A stretch of 64,000 bases of DNA from assembly GCF_028682395.1 (NCBI RefSeq), contig NZ_JANHLC010000004.1, positions 518,939 through 582,938 of the forward strand, read 5' to 3'. Each line of letters opens with the position of its first letter. Position 1 is the first letter of the stretch. Below, one piece after another: positions 26,003-34,940 of the stretch. The translations under genes and the position numbers were made by a program. Under the pieces are notes generated by a model. That model made no database searches. It was not told where the DNA came from and was given only the letters and a program-made list of their open reading frames with translations. This DNA is from Pseudomonas putida. GTDB lineage: Bacteria > Pseudomonadota > Gammaproteobacteria > Pseudomonadales > Pseudomonadaceae.

Positions 26003-28480
26003 CTAGAAGCGATAGGTAAGGTCGACAATCAGGCGCACATCGCTTTCGCGGTCGCCGTCATAGGGCCGGTTGAGCCAACTCAGGGCGCCGCCGACCTCGA
26101 ACACGTCGTTCCAGCTGTAACGCTGGCCATAACTGAGCAAGCCGACCGCGCCCGTGGAGTAGCTGCGCTGGCTGTAGGTGCCCAGCCCCGCCTGGAACTG
26201 CTGGCTCCAGGACGTTTCATAGCGGTGATAGAGGATGTGGTTGACGCTCACCGTCGGCAGGACGCTGAAGTCGGCCTCGGGGTTGAAATACGGCACGTCC
26301 TCCTTGGTGTTGTGGCTGGCGCCGACTTCCAGGCCCAGGTCGACCTGGACATGGGGCGAGCTGTAGACCCCCTCGCGACCGGTCAGCAACGCTTCGACAC
26401 GCTGGTTGCCATCACTGAAGTGCGACGGGCTGACCGCCAGTTTCCACTCGCGGCTTTCATTGGCCCGCCAGCGCAAAAAGGCACTGCCGCCGTTGGACGA
26501 AACGTCGCTGTTCAGCGCCCGTAGTGGCGTGTTGGCCGAGAGGTAGTCGAGGCTGCCGCCGTATTGCCAGTGATCGTCGATATCCCGGGCGATGGCCAGC
26601 CGGGCCCCGAGCTTATTGCCGTAGCCGTAGGAGTGATTGGAGATTTCCGCTTCCAGGGTCATGTCCCGGGTCCGGCGTTCCACGCCCAAACGCTGGAAGC
26701 GATGGTGGCCAGTACCTTCCTGGAAGTCACCGGTGGCATAGCCAGCGCCGGCGAACAGCCGCCAGTCTTCGTCGATGGGCGGGCTGTAAAGCACGCTCTC
26801 GATGCCCAGGTCGCGGCTGCCGGTCACGGCGCCGGCACCGTTGTCGCCACCGCCATAACTCTTGCCGCCATAGGCCGAGACCCGCAGCTCGGCCATATCA
26901 TGGACCTCGCGGACCCGTTGCAGACGCTGGACCTGGCGGTTGTCCGGGAAGCGGGCGCCCACATCGTCGGTCAGCGCATCGAGCTGCCGCCATTCCTGCA
27001 GATCCAACGCGGTATGGCCCTGGGCAACTTCCAGGCCGACATCACGCGGGGCTATGCTCTCGACCTCCTTGAGCGCGCTTTCCGCGCGCCGCGGCCAGTC
27101 CCGCGCCAGGTAGGCGTCGGCCTGGGCCAGGCGCAGGCCGACATTGCCCGGGGCCTGTAACACCAGGGCATCGAGGCTCTGCTGACTGTTCTTGATATCC
27201 CCGGAAAAGGTCCCGGCCTGCGCAGCCAGTTGCTGCGCATCCATCCAGGAATCGCTCGGGTTGCCCACCGGCAGCCCCTTGAGTTCGATCCGTGGGCGTT
27301 CGGTCCGGGCCATTTTATCGGCGAGTTCGCGGGCGGCTTCCGGCTGGTCGCTTTCGAGCAGCGCATAGAACAGCGCAGTGGTGTCTTCAACCCGATCGGC
27401 GCCATCGGCGTCCGGTGCCGACAAGGCTTCGCGGTATAGCGGGATCGCCAGCTCGGGCTCGCGCAGATCCAGGTACGCAGCCGCCACCCAGCGCTTGGCA
27501 TAGGTCGGGATCGGCACCTGCTCGGCAGTCAGTTTCTGATATTGCGCGATGACCTCGGCACTGCGCGCGCGGGCCTTGAGCGCGCCCATGCGGTCGATCC
27601 GCCAGCGGGTGACATCATCATGGGCCTGCGGATCGGGGGTCCAGGTGGCCAGCAGGTGATCGTAGTCGGCCAACGCCCGGTCGGCGATGACATAGCGCTC
27701 CTGTTCAGTACGGGTCGCGAGGTCGGCCATGCGCACACGCTCGGCAGCCAGATCGCCCTCGATACGCCGCTGATACACCGGATCTATCAACCCCGGACGC
27801 TGACGCGCCAGGCGCAGGGCCGGCTCCGGCAGGCGTGCCCGCTGCAGGGCGAACACATATTCACGGGCCACTTCCGGTTTGCTGCCCGCGCGGATAAAGG
27901 CCTGGTCATACTCGAACAAGGCATCGTACTTGTTCCCCGCCCGCGTCAGCGCATAGCCCAGGGCCAGGCGCCGCGCCGGATCGTCCGGCTTGGCCGCGAC
28001 CAGGGCACGAGTGCGCGCCACCGCCTCAGCGGGTTGCCCAGCGTCAGCCTGGGTCAACGCCAGGGCCAGTTGCAAATCGGGGTTACTCGGTTCGCGCCGC
28101 AAGGCTTCGGCGTAGAGCCGCTCGGCCGCATCCCAGCGTTTGAGATTGCGATAAGCGCGGGCAGTGGCCGTCAACGCCGGGGTGGGCAGTGCCAGATGGC
28201 GGCCCTGGGTTTCATAGACCTGTACCACTTCAGCATCGAGGCCGGCCCAGCTCGCGATCTGCAAATGGTCGCTGACCTGGCCCAGCGTCGATTGGCCCGC
28301 CGGAACCTGGCGCAGCAGCGTCAGCGCCGGGGTGTAGTTGCCAGCGCGGGCATCGCGAACCATCTGGTCGTAAGGGGTGTCAGCCAGCGCCAGTGTGGGC
28401 CACAACAACTGACTGCACAGCGCCACGCGCAACAGGGAGTGCAACCCGAAATGAAAAGGGGGGTAAGCAATACGCGGCAT
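26003..28480 (-). CDS. pgaA: PNAG export porin PgaA
   Basis: An 825-residue outer-membrane protein: signal peptide ending near LALADT, a periplasmic superhelix of TPR repeats from about residue 35 to 520 (repeated A..LY.EALRREPSN and similar blocks), and a C-terminal beta-barrel from about 540 ending in the typical DLTYRF. It guides deacetylated PNAG out of the cell. It is the first gene of pgaABCD and is followed by pgaB after only 12 bases. A GGAAG ribosome-binding site precedes the ATG at 28480. A TTCAGATT-type repeat lies about 130 bases upstream, just past the end of the CHASE2 kinase gene. Confidence 0.94.
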   Translation of the reverse strand: MPRIAYPPFHFGLHSLLRVALCSQLLWPTLALADTPYDQMVRDARAGNYTPALTLLRQVPAGQSTLGQVSDHLQIASWAGLDAEVVQVYETQGRHLALPTPALTATARAYRNLKRWDAAERLYAEALRREPSNPDLQLALALTQADAGQPAEAVARTRALVAAKPDDPARRLALGYALTRAGNKYDALFEYDQAFIRAGSKPEVAREYVFALQRARLPEPALRLARQRPGLIDPVYQRRIEGDLAAERVRMADLATRTEQERYVIADRALADYDHLLATWTPDPQAHDDVTRWRIDRMGALKARARSAEVIAQYQKLTAEQVPIPTYAKRWVAAAYLDLREPELAIPLYREALSAPDADGADRVEDTTALFYALLESDQPEAARELADKMARTERPRIELKGLPVGNPSDSWMDAQQLAAQAGTFSGDIKNSQQSLDALVLQAPGNVGLRLAQADAYLARDWPRRAESALKEVESIAPRDVGLEVAQGHTALDLQEWRQLDALTDDVGARFPDNRQVQRLQRVREVHDMAELRVSAYGGKSYGGGDNGAGAVTGSRDLGIESVLYSPPIDEDWRLFAGAGYATGDFQEGTGHHRFQRLGVERRTRDMTLEAEISNHSYGYGNKLGARLAIARDIDDHWQYGGSLDYLSANTPLRALNSDVSSNGGSAFLRWRANESREWKLAVSPSHFSDGNQRVEALLTGREGVYSSPHVQVDLGLEVGASHNTKEDVPYFNPEADFSVLPTVSVNHILYHRYETSWSQQFQAGLGTYSQRSYSTGAVGLLSYGQRYSWNDVFEVGGALSWLNRPYDGDRESDVRLIVDLTYRF

Positions 28481-28611
28481 TTCGTCAGCTTCCTTTCGTG
28501 GCTAGCCGGAGTTCTATGCTCCCCCGTCTGGTCGGTGCCAGACAGCCGCCCCTAGGGCCGGCCGAGCTTTTCAGGGCACAGTCTTCCACGAAGGTTAGAC
28601 CAAAAAATAAT

Positions 28612-28634
28612 TTGCAAGATTTATTCAGATTCTT
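28612..28634 (-). promoter_or_regulatory. Putative response-regulator operator upstream of pgaA
   Basis: On the plus strand this stretch holds two AGATT half-sites, TTGCAAGATT and ATTCAGATTC, whose AGA trinucleotides (28617 and 28627) are exactly ten bases apart. Similar double sites occur at 32253-32274 and 32613-32632. Ten-base direct repeats are the usual arrangement for OmpR-family regulators. The proposed link to the regulator at 32655 is inference. Confidence 0.45.
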
Positions 28635-28636
28635 AG

Positions 28637-28652
28637 CGCCAGCACGCTGGCG
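28637..28652 (-). terminator. Hairpin after the CHASE2 kinase gene
   Basis: CGCCAG and CTGGCG pair across a CACG loop immediately after the kinase stop on the minus strand. There is no T-run, and the adjoining putative operator suggests the pgaA promoter starts just beyond it. Confidence 0.3.
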
Positions 28653-28658
28653 GCGGCG

Positions 28659-30971
28659 TTATTCGTCACACACCGCCAGTTCCAGACTGAAGGTCGCGCC
28701 CTGGCCAGGCACGCTGGAACAGCTGATACGCCCGCCATGGCGCTCGATGACCGTCTTGACCATCGCCAATCCCAGACCCAGCCCATCGCTGCCCTGGGCA
28801 CCGGCCAGACGGCGATAGGGCGCGAACAGCTGAGGCAGATCGTGCGCATCGATCCCCGGCCCTTCGTCCTGGATGCGGCAATTCAGCCAGCCGGCGGCGA
28901 CGGCCACGCTCAGGGTCACGGTGGAGCCCGACGGGCTGTACTTGATGGCATTTTCCAGCAGATTGAACAGCGCGCGCGTCAGCAACGCCGGATCGGCCTG
29001 GACCCTGCACTCATCAGCGCCTTCAGGCCGGTGGCGCAGGTGAATACCCTTGAGCTGGGCATGGGTGGTGGCCTGGTCGATGACATCCAGCACCAGCATG
29101 GCGAAGATCGTCGGCTGGAACCGATAGCTGTCCGACTCGGCCCGCGCCAACTGGACAAACCCATCGGTCAGGCCCAGGGCGCGGCGGACCTGTTGCTCGA
29201 CTTGCCAATAGATCAGCGCATCGCCCGCGCCCTGCCCGCGCTGGACATCGAGCAGGGCCAGAATCGCCGAATGGGGCGCGCGCAGATCGTGGGACAGAAA
29301 ACGCAGCAAGGTCGCCCGTTGCTGCTCGGCGTCGCGCTCGATGCTCAGGTCGCTCAGGCTGAACAGCCAGCCCACCAGCACCTCGGCTTCGGCTTGCAGC
29401 AGCGGCGCCGGCTGCAGGTACAGGCTGCGCTCGCGGTGATCGCGAAACTCACTGGCAGTCAAAGCGGCCAGTTCCGGCCGGGCGCCCTGCGCGAACGCGG
29501 GATGGCCGAGGTCGGCCAGGCAATCGAGGAAATTGCCCCCCAGTAACGGCTCGCCCAGCATCGCCCGGGCACTGCGGTTGCACAGCAGAATTCGGCCATG
29601 GGTGTCGCAGATCAGCGTCGCAATCGGCAGGCACTCCAGGCCGTCGGCCATAAAGCGCCGTGTATCGCGGGTTCGGCTCAGGGCCTGTTCCAGGGCCGCG
29701 ATGCTGCCCTGCAACACATCCCCCTGGGCAGCGACCCGCCGCCGGCGCTCGGGAAGGACTTTCGGCTCGTCGTTCAACCGCGCCAGCTCCCAGCCAAAGT
29801 AGGCGAGGATCACGCTCAGGCGTCGCCAGTTCCAGAGCAGATAGCCGAGCAGCACCCCGATCATGCTGGGCGCCGGCGACCACCACCAGCCGTGGCGCAA
29901 CAACCCCGCGGCCGCCAGCAACACCCCGGCCAGGCCACCCAGCGTCAGCCACAGCGCATAACGGGGCAGGCCGAGCAGGGCGCCCAGGACCAGGGCAACG
30001 ACTGTCAGGGACATCAGCGTGGCCAGCCACGACGGCACATCGAGAATGCTGCGCTGCTGCAACAAGCCATTGAGGATATTGGCCTGGATCTCGACCCCGG
30101 CCGTGTTGCCCGCCGGCCCGGACACCGGCGTGGCGTAGCGATCACCCAGGCCCGGGGCCGTCGAACCGATCAGCACCAGGCGGTTGCGTAACAGCGAAGC
30201 GGGTACCTCGCCCTTGAGCACACTGACATAGGGCACCGTGGGAAAACCGCTAGCGGCGTCAATAAACGGGATACGAATCCGGTGGTCGCGCTGCCAGCCG
30301 TTGTCGGCCGGCTTGGCACCCAGGCCCGGCATCGACGCGCTCTGCCCGGGCGGCACCTGCTGGGCATAGACCTGCCAGGCCAGTTGCCCGTACGCCTGCT
30401 CGGGCGCGCCTTCACGCAAATAGACGCTGCGCACCACACCGTCGCTATCCGCCTCGACATTGATATGACCCACCCCGGCCGCACACCCACGTAAAGGCTC
30501 GACCGGCTGGACCGCACCCGCACTGGAGCCGTCCAGCGGTGCCTGGTCGCGCAGCAGCGGCAACCACACGTTGGCGGCCCGGCAGAGTGCATCGGCCAGT
30601 TGACGATCGTCCTGGCCCGACCGGTCGGGCTCACTGAACAGCACATCGAACAGCACCGTCCGGGCCTGGGCCTCATGGAGCTGGTCGAGGGCATCGGCGT
30701 GCAGGCTGCGCGGCCAGGGCCAGCGGCCCAACTGCTGCAGGCTGCGATCATCGATGCTGACGATCAGGATGCGCGGATCCGGGGCCAACGCCGTCAAGCG
30801 GCTCAGCCGGTCGTACAACCCATTGCCCAGCAACGGTCCTTGGGTCAGCGACAGCCAGGCGGTCACGGCCAGCAGCACCAGGCAAACCAGCAGCCATTCC
30901 CCCAGCAGGCGGCGAAACAGCCGCTGTGCCTGGCTCGGGCCGCGTCCATCGGTCCGGGGCCAGAGCGTCAT
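28659..30971 (-). CDS. CHASE2-domain sensor histidine kinase
   Basis: A 770-residue inner-membrane kinase. A first membrane helix at about residues 24-43 is followed by a periplasmic CHASE2 domain (ILIVSIDDRSLQQLGRWPWPR, FDVLFSEPDR) to about residue 300, three closely spaced helices (about 315-390), a PAS-like region (LPIATLICDTHGRILLCN), HisKA with the phosphoacceptor His 561 in FLSHDLRAPHSA, and HATPase_c (Asn 674 in LLENAIKYSPSG, DEGPGI, GLGLGLAMVK). It begins 18 bases after a secreted FecR-domain gene, so the pair is likely one transcript and the FecR-like protein may be the kinase's periplasmic partner. The cognate regulator is most likely the one encoded at 32655. Confidence 0.93.
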   Translation of the reverse strand: MTLWPRTDGRGPSQAQRLFRRLLGEWLLVCLVLLAVTAWLSLTQGPLLGNGLYDRLSRLTALAPDPRILIVSIDDRSLQQLGRWPWPRSLHADALDQLHEAQARTVLFDVLFSEPDRSGQDDRQLADALCRAANVWLPLLRDQAPLDGSSAGAVQPVEPLRGCAAGVGHINVEADSDGVVRSVYLREGAPEQAYGQLAWQVYAQQVPPGQSASMPGLGAKPADNGWQRDHRIRIPFIDAASGFPTVPYVSVLKGEVPASLLRNRLVLIGSTAPGLGDRYATPVSGPAGNTAGVEIQANILNGLLQQRSILDVPSWLATLMSLTVVALVLGALLGLPRYALWLTLGGLAGVLLAAAGLLRHGWWWSPAPSMIGVLLGYLLWNWRRLSVILAYFGWELARLNDEPKVLPERRRRVAAQGDVLQGSIAALEQALSRTRDTRRFMADGLECLPIATLICDTHGRILLCNRSARAMLGEPLLGGNFLDCLADLGHPAFAQGARPELAALTASEFRDHRERSLYLQPAPLLQAEAEVLVGWLFSLSDLSIERDAEQQRATLLRFLSHDLRAPHSAILALLDVQRGQGAGDALIYWQVEQQVRRALGLTDGFVQLARAESDSYRFQPTIFAMLVLDVIDQATTHAQLKGIHLRHRPEGADECRVQADPALLTRALFNLLENAIKYSPSGSTVTLSVAVAAGWLNCRIQDEGPGIDAHDLPQLFAPYRRLAGAQGSDGLGLGLAMVKTVIERHGGRISCSSVPGQGATFSLELAVCDE

Positions 30972-30989
30972 GGCCGCAACGCTGACAGA

Positions 30990-31970
30990 TCAGGGCAACT
31001 GCGCATGGACGGTCCCTGGCAGATAAAGAATATCGTAGATCGCGCTCTCGCCTTCCAGGCCCTGGTCGTCAAACGCCGATAGCCGAACGTGGTAGTACGC
31101 CCCGGGCAGGTCGCTGAAAGTGAGCTGCGGCGTGTCGGAAAAGCTTTCCTGACGGATCCTGAGAAACTGCCGGTCGTTCGCCACCTGAGCCCGATAGCGC
31201 TGCGCCCCGGGCAAGGGGTCAAGCAGCAAGCGCCAGAGTGCCACCGTACCGCGCTGACCGTCCTGGCCCGCCAAACGGGGTGCCGGCAACAGGTCCACCG
31301 GCGCCAGCTGGCCCTCGGGGCGAATCTTCAGGCCCTGCCGCGCGCCCACCGCGACCGTTTCATCGGACACGGCAGCGCGCGGCTTGCGGGTCGGGGCGGC
31401 GAGGTCAACGCGGGTGACGACCACCTGCCCGTCGAGCACCTCCAGCCGGGCTCCGTCCGTGTCGCTGGAGGTACGAAAGTGCGTGCCGCGCACCCCCAGG
31501 ATGCCCAGTGCGGTACGAATCTGCAGGCGGTCCTGGGCGCTACGACGCTTGATCACATACGACTCGACCTGGCCCTGCTCCAGGATGACCTGGGGGATCG
31601 TCAGCGTTTTCTCCACATGCAGGCGAATCGCGGAGCTGGACGGCAGGACAATGCGCGAGCCATCGCCCAGCAGCAGGCTGACAAAAGCATTGTGGGCCGT
31701 GCGTACGCCCTCGCCTTCCTCCAGCGGCATGCCTTCGACCAGCTTGATTTCGCCACCCCGGGCATCGAGTTTCCACGCCTCGCCTGACAGGTGAAGCACG
31801 GTGGCTGGTAGTGGCTGCGGCTGGCATTGTTGTTCGCGGTCCAGGAACACGGCCGGGGGCTTGGGGGCGGCTAGCAAGGGATTCAGCGCCAGGCCAAGGC
31901 AAAGCCCAGCCAGGATGCGCAGTGCGCTGCGGGTTGGCCGAAGCCGGGAGAGGGCTGGGAATGGGCTCAT
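30990..31970 (-). CDS. Secreted FecR-domain protein partnered with CHASE2 kinase
   Basis: A 326-residue protein with a signal peptide ending near NPLLAA and a central FecR domain (residues about 60-185: EGVRTAHNAFVSLLLGDGSRIVLPS, GILGVRGTHFRTSS, RLEVLDGQVVVTR). The C-terminal part (about 225-320) has a fibronectin-like sequence of repeated Arg and Tyr-rich strands. Unlike sigma-regulator FecR proteins it has no cytoplasmic anti-sigma segment and no membrane helix. Homologues commonly include a LysM domain, which is missing here. Placement just upstream of the CHASE2 kinase suggests a periplasmic sensing or modulating role. The ATG at 31970 has only a weak ribosome-binding site. Confidence 0.82.
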   Translation of the reverse strand: MSPFPALSRLRPTRSALRILAGLCLGLALNPLLAAPKPPAVFLDREQQCQPQPLPATVLHLSGEAWKLDARGGEIKLVEGMPLEEGEGVRTAHNAFVSLLLGDGSRIVLPSSSAIRLHVEKTLTIPQVILEQGQVESYVIKRRSAQDRLQIRTALGILGVRGTHFRTSSDTDGARLEVLDGQVVVTRVDLAAPTRKPRAAVSDETVAVGARQGLKIRPEGQLAPVDLLPAPRLAGQDGQRGTVALWRLLLDPLPGAQRYRAQVANDRQFLRIRQESFSDTPQLTFSDLPGAYYHVRLSAFDDQGLEGESAIYDILYLPGTVHAQLP

Positions 31971-32292
31971 GAATTGATCTGCGCAACGCGGAAAAAGGCC
32001 GGATCGCCAACAGCGTCAATGGCTGCGCTGGCATCATGCCACAGGTTGGGGACTGGACATCGCTGGCAACGCCGGCACCGTATCGGCTCTTCCCCGTCGG
32101 AACCTAAAGTGCCGGACCCGCGCTTCCCGGCGCGAGCCCGGCGACGGTTGGCAAATTGCCAGGCCGCCTGGCACATCCCGTGCCGCAGTATTGCTCCTTG
32201 TGCCCCTGTGTTGCGCCGAGAAATCTACCGGGAAATCCGCGGCCCCGAACAATTGTGCAGATTTGTTCAGAATTGCTAATAGCCACTAGCCG
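31971..32292 (-). other. Intergenic region upstream of the fecR-like gene
   Basis: This 322-base stretch contains no convincing gene on either strand. It must hold the promoter of the fecR-like/kinase genes. Near its right end is a double CAGA-type repeat at 32253-32274, described separately. Confidence 0.5.
32253..32274 (-). promoter_or_regulatory. Putative response-regulator operator between small gene and fecR-like gene
   Basis: TTGTGCAGAT and TTGTTCAGAATT-like half-sites place CAGA at 32258 and 32268, ten bases apart. Together with the preceding ACAATTGT it closely resembles the block at 32610-32623. It lies about 280 bases upstream of the fecR-like gene. Confidence 0.45.
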
Positions 32293-32505
32293 CTAGAATA
32301 CCCAGCGCTGGGCCTGCTGCGCTGAATGCATCAGCCCCACCGGGGCGAACTCCACCGAGGCCGCCACGGGCTGCACCCGCTGCCCCGCCAAACGCTCCAG
32401 CACCAGCGGCGCGGCCACGCCCAGGATCAGCCCCAGCGTGGTGAACACCAGGGCCTGGGCGATAAAGCGCCGGCGTACAGTGGCGAGCGTGAAGGGTTTA
32501 TCCAT
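32293..32505 (-). CDS. Small membrane protein, 70 residues
   Basis: Starting at the ATG at 32505, which has a good AGGAG site eight bases upstream, this encodes 70 residues. It begins MDKPFTLATVRRRFIAQ, followed by one helix (ALVFTTLGLILGVAAPLVLE) and a short periplasmic or cytoplasmic tail. The family is not recognised. The open frame extends upstream to 32610 but without a signal of translation. It is sandwiched between the FecR-like/CHASE2 genes and the divergent response-regulator gene, and both of its flanks carry the same CAGATT-type repeat, so it may be an accessory component or a target of that two-component system. Confidence 0.6.
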   Translation of the reverse strand: MDKPFTLATVRRRFIAQALVFTTLGLILGVAAPLVLERLAGQRVQPVAASVEFAPVGLMHSAQQAQRWVF

Positions 32506-32612
32506 TGATCCTGCTCCTGGGGCACTTGGGACATTGCGCGGCACCAGTGCTGGCCGCCGCCCTGCCAGGCAGCCTAACCAGTGCCCTTGGGGGCCTGCAG
32601 GATTGGCCACAA

Positions 32613-32632
32613 TTGTTCAGATTCATCTGACG
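32613..32632. promoter_or_regulatory. Putative response-regulator operator in divergent promoter
   Basis: TTGTTCAGATT followed by CATCTGACG forms a CAGA / CTGA pair at 32618 and 32627. With the preceding ACAATTGT it nearly repeats the block at 32250-32263. It sits between the small membrane-protein gene and the response-regulator gene and could serve both, implying autoregulation. Confidence 0.45.
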
Positions 32633-32654
32633 TCACCGGAGAAAGGACCAGGAC

Positions 32655-33374
32655 ATGCGAGTCGCGATGCTGGACGACGAACCCGCCGAACTTCGCCGGG
32701 TCGAGCAAACGCTGCAACAGATCCCGCAACCGGGTGAAGCGCCGTGGACCCTCTACGGTTTCGAGCGCGGCGAAGACCTGCTACGCCAGCTCAAGCGCGA
32801 GACCTTCGACCTGTTGATTCTCGACTGGCAACTGCCCGACATCAGCGGCCTGGCCCTGCTGCGCTGGAGCCGCGAACACCTGGCCGTGCCGCCGCCGGCG
32901 ATCATGGTGACCAGCCGCGACGCCGAGCAGGACATTGTCCTGGCCCTGAGCAGCGGCGCCGACGACTACGTCAGCAAACCCTTTCGCGCCAATGAACTCA
33001 AAGCCCGGGTCAAGGCGGTACTGCGCCGCCACGGCGGGCAGCGCAGTAGCACCCGCGAGGTGCTGGCCTTCAACGACCTGCGCTTCGACGATGCCGAGCT
33101 CACGGTGACCCGCGACGGCCAGCCCATCAGCATGACCGAGCGCGAATATCGCCTGGCCCGCTGCCTGTTCAGCAACCTCGGGCGGCCGCTGTCACGCGAC
33201 TATCTGTACGAGCGGTTCTGGCCCCACGAAGAGATGCTCTCCTCGCGCCCCCTGGATACCCATATCTATCGCCTGCGCAACAAGCTGGGGCTCAACGCCG
33301 AGCGCGGCTGGCAACTGCTGACGATCTACGGCTATGGCTATCGGCTGGAGAGCGTGGCGGAAGAAGGGCAGTAG
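32655..33374 (+). CDS. OmpR/PhoB-type response regulator
   Basis: A 239-residue regulator. The receiver domain (residues 1-120) has the acidic pocket LDDEP (Asp 7/Asp 8), the phosphoacceptor Asp 57 in LILDWQLPDISG, the conserved Ser/Thr in IMVTSRD and Lys 108 in YVSKPF. The winged-helix output domain (about 135-237) has MTEREYRLARCLFSNLGRPLSRDYL and DTHIYRLRNKLG. AGGAC precedes the ATG. It is divergent from the small membrane-protein gene, the fecR-like gene and the CHASE2 kinase, and is their probable cognate output component. No other kinase is encoded nearby. Confidence 0.94.
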   Translation: MRVAMLDDEPAELRRVEQTLQQIPQPGEAPWTLYGFERGEDLLRQLKRETFDLLILDWQLPDISGLALLRWSREHLAVPPPAIMVTSRDAEQDIVLALSSGADDYVSKPFRANELKARVKAVLRRHGGQRSSTREVLAFNDLRFDDAELTVTRDGQPISMTEREYRLARCLFSNLGRPLSRDYLYERFWPHEEMLSSRPLDTHIYRLRNKLGLNAERGWQLLTIYGYGYRLESVAEEGQ

Positions 33375-33402
33375 GAGGCTGGGGAGCTTTTTGATCGCGC
33401 AT

Positions 33403-33430
33403 AAAAAACCCCGGGCTTGCACCCGGGGTT
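33403..33430 (-). terminator. Rho-independent terminator of the DUF945 gene
   Basis: A perfect nine-pair stem (AACCCCGGG / CCCGGGGTT) with a six-base loop, followed on the minus strand by TTTTTT. It ends transcription from the gene at 33450-34940 and may also stop the converging response-regulator transcript. Confidence 0.85.
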
Positions 33431-33449
33431 GGCCGTGTCACGCAGCGGA

Positions 33450-34940
33450 TCAGTCGCGCGAGCCGCCCAGATTGGCCATCAGCAGCATGACAAACTGCTC
33501 CAGGCTGATTTTCTGGCCATTGAGGTCCACCTGTTGCTCGGCGTAGTTCAGGTTCGACACCAGGTTCTCACCTTCTTCCTTGAACAGGCCGGTCGACAAC
33601 AACATGCGCCCGTAAGCACTGCTCAGCATCATGGCTTGCGCCTTGACTGCATCGGCGCTCGGCTGGGCGTCGAGCTCGACCTGCAAGGTGGTCAGATCAA
33701 GCAGCATCGGCTTGGACACCCGCGCTTGAGCCTGAAGCCGGGCCAGCACTTGCTTGAGCTGTTCATCCGGAGCCAGATCGAACGACGCCGGCTTGGCCAG
33801 GTCCACCGCCAGGCTCAAGTGACTTTCGCCATTGGCGGTCTTGAGCGAGAGGTTGTCCAGGGCCAATTGCGGCTTGCCGGCCAGCAATTTACCCAGCTCG
33901 ATCTGCAGCAAAGCCTGCTCCGCTGCACTGAACGCTATCTGGGGCACCTCGCCACGCGCCGCAGCCGCCTGCTGCTCGGGCGCCTGCAACTTGGCCTGGT
34001 ACATCTCGCCCAGCGCCTTGAGCGCCGGGACATCCACCTGCTTGGCACTCCAGGCCATCTGCATGCTGCCAATCGACTTGTCGGCATAACTGATGCCAGC
34101 GATCTTGTAGGCCAGGCTGGCGGAGAGGAAATCGCCCGTCACTTGCAGGTTGTCCCGCTGTTCGATCTGCTTGAAGACCAGCGTGGGCTGGTTGTCGCCA
34201 AAGCTCATCTGCGTGTCTTTGAGCTCGACCACACTGCCACCGATGTAGAAATCGAACGGGCTCTTGTGCAGGTCACTGGCCACGGTCAGGCCATTGAATT
34301 CGAACCGCATCGGCACCCGATCCGCCGAGACCAGGCGCAGAGCCAAATGCTCCATAAAGCCATCGAGCTTGACCTGCTCGGCATTGCTGGACAGCGACAT
34401 CGCCAGGTTGAGGCCGGAGAACTTCACCGCCGAGTCGGCATCGGGCGCCAGCTCGAACGGCAGCACCGACAGGGTGCCCGTGATACTACGGTCATAACCG
34501 AGAGTCATCTGGCCGTTAAGCGGCGAAACGCCCTGGGTGGCGGCAAACCATTTCTCGGTCAGCGGGTTCTTTTCCAGTTGGTACTGGCTGCTTGCCAGGA
34601 CTGGCCAGAGCTTGAGTTGCTTGACCCGGGAAAACGGCAACGGACCGTGTTCGAGATTCTCCAGGACCAGCAGCTCGACATGCTCGCTGCCAGGTTCCAG
34701 GTTCTTGAAGTTCAGGCGGTACTGCGCCGTGCTGCTGTAGAGATGGGTCTGCAGCGACACCAGCTCGATGCTGGCGGTCGTATTGGTACCCACCAGGGCA
34801 TCGCCCAGCTGTTCGTTGGCCCGCTTGATCTCGGTATTGAGCACGCCCTCAAGCTGGGTGCCGGTGTACCAGGCACCCGCCGTATGAATCGCTGCGCCCG
34901 CAACGATGATGCCCAACAATACGCCTGCCGATTTATTCAT
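33450..34940 (-). CDS. DUF945 (YdgA-like) protein
   Basis: A 496-residue protein with an N-terminal membrane anchor (AGVLLGIIVAGAAIHTAGAW) and the YdgA-family opening WYTGTQLEGVLNTEIKRANEQL. The rest is a beta-rich periplasmic domain with the pattern of alternating short strands, and a helical C-terminus rich in Gln and Leu (LLQIELGKLLAGKPQLALDNL). The E. coli relative is an inner-membrane-anchored protein of poorly known function. The gene is monocistronic, with its own terminator. Confidence 0.85.
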   Translation of the reverse strand: MNKSAGVLLGIIVAGAAIHTAGAWYTGTQLEGVLNTEIKRANEQLGDALVGTNTTASIELVSLQTHLYSSTAQYRLNFKNLEPGSEHVELLVLENLEHGPLPFSRVKQLKLWPVLASSQYQLEKNPLTEKWFAATQGVSPLNGQMTLGYDRSITGTLSVLPFELAPDADSAVKFSGLNLAMSLSSNAEQVKLDGFMEHLALRLVSADRVPMRFEFNGLTVASDLHKSPFDFYIGGSVVELKDTQMSFGDNQPTLVFKQIEQRDNLQVTGDFLSASLAYKIAGISYADKSIGSMQMAWSAKQVDVPALKALGEMYQAKLQAPEQQAAAARGEVPQIAFSAAEQALLQIELGKLLAGKPQLALDNLSLKTANGESHLSLAVDLAKPASFDLAPDEQLKQVLARLQAQARVSKPMLLDLTTLQVELDAQPSADAVKAQAMMLSSAYGRMLLSTGLFKEEGENLVSNLNYAEQQVDLNGQKISLEQFVMLLMANLGGSRD

